From the NCBI GenBank assembly GCA_016936615.1, contig JAFGXN010000038.1:1-39675 (forward strand): 39,675 bases of DNA. Direction: 5' to 3'. The notes under the pieces are model-generated. The model worked only from the letters and a program-made list of their open reading frames with translations. It had not been told where the DNA came from and did no database searches. Position 1 is the first letter of the stretch. Every line of letters starts with the position of its first letter. This DNA is from Spirochaetales bacterium (GTDB lineage: Bacteria; Spirochaetota; Spirochaetia; JAFGXN01). The position numbers were made by a program, and so were the translations under genes. Of the stretch, positions 39,653 to 39,675 are shown one piece after another.

Positions 39653-39675
39653 CTCCACTTCACTTTAAAATATAT

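Overview
The window is an AT-rich (roughly one-third GC by eye) bacterial chromosome segment, densely packed and mostly transcribed on the minus strand. It most likely comes from a free-living spirochaete. The evidence is a BpuR-like PUR-alpha protein (known from spirochaetes and Bacteroidota), a motility-associated DUF115 protein, large Ig-like-repeat envelope proteins, lipoproteins with spirochaete-type permissive lipoboxes, and a PP2C/STAS signalling pair. This assignment is inferred from gene content; there is no rRNA to confirm it. No insertion sequence, integrase, CRISPR array, rRNA or tRNA was seen. One tmRNA is present.

Layout. 1-1410: 3' part of a DUF115 gene (+) ending at a double-hairpin terminator. 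1497-4325 (-): folD followed by a purH split into two genes, so the 10-formyl-THF supply and the last two steps of IMP synthesis share an operon. 4471-7181 (+): outer-membrane barrel-like protein, lipoprotein, rnhB. 7178-7450 (-): PUR-alpha protein with its own promoter. 7542-11404 (-): yebC-ruvC-ruvA-ruvB-queA, a tightly overlapping operon. 11486-14007 (-): aminopeptidase P and a YkgJ-type cysteine-cluster protein. 14070-22159 (-): two very large exported Ig-like-repeat proteins. 22257-23923 (-): a response regulator/PP2C phosphatase with a STAS anti-anti-sigma protein. 23988-26278 (-): a DUF2807 lipoprotein and a TPR protein carrying an HEFFH motif. 26327-27859 (-): an aldehyde dehydrogenase behind two palindromic operators. 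28400-30075 (-): moaC, a MOSC protein, mogA and a small MGMT gene (molybdopterin pathway). 30181-30527 (+): ssrA. 30693-33280 (-): two paralogous membrane PH-domain proteins in tandem. 33395-34978 (-): a coiled-coil lipoprotein and corA. 35034-39652 (-): two multidomain phosphorelay proteins that both lack a recognisable phospho-accepting HisKA histidine.

The most striking item is at 27992-28358 (-). A naive 134-codon reading frame there looks like a protein with a 17-residue repeat, but the DNA has the architecture of a type III (RNA antitoxin) toxin-antitoxin locus. It has a consensus-like promoter, two 51-bp tandem repeats that each can form a 7-bp hairpin and a GGG/CCC pseudoknot, an intrinsic terminator, and then a TenpN/ToxN-like toxin start. 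The toxin is broken: an N-terminal piece of about 43 residues runs straight into an out-of-frame C-terminal piece, as expected from an internal deletion. The antitoxin unit looks intact while the toxin is dead.

Other points of interest are the twin operators at the aldehyde dehydrogenase promoter, a terminator-like hairpin spanning the start codon of the TPR gene, the mosaic divergence of the two PH-domain paralogues, and the histidine-less hybrid kinase that keeps an intact receiver and Hpt domain.
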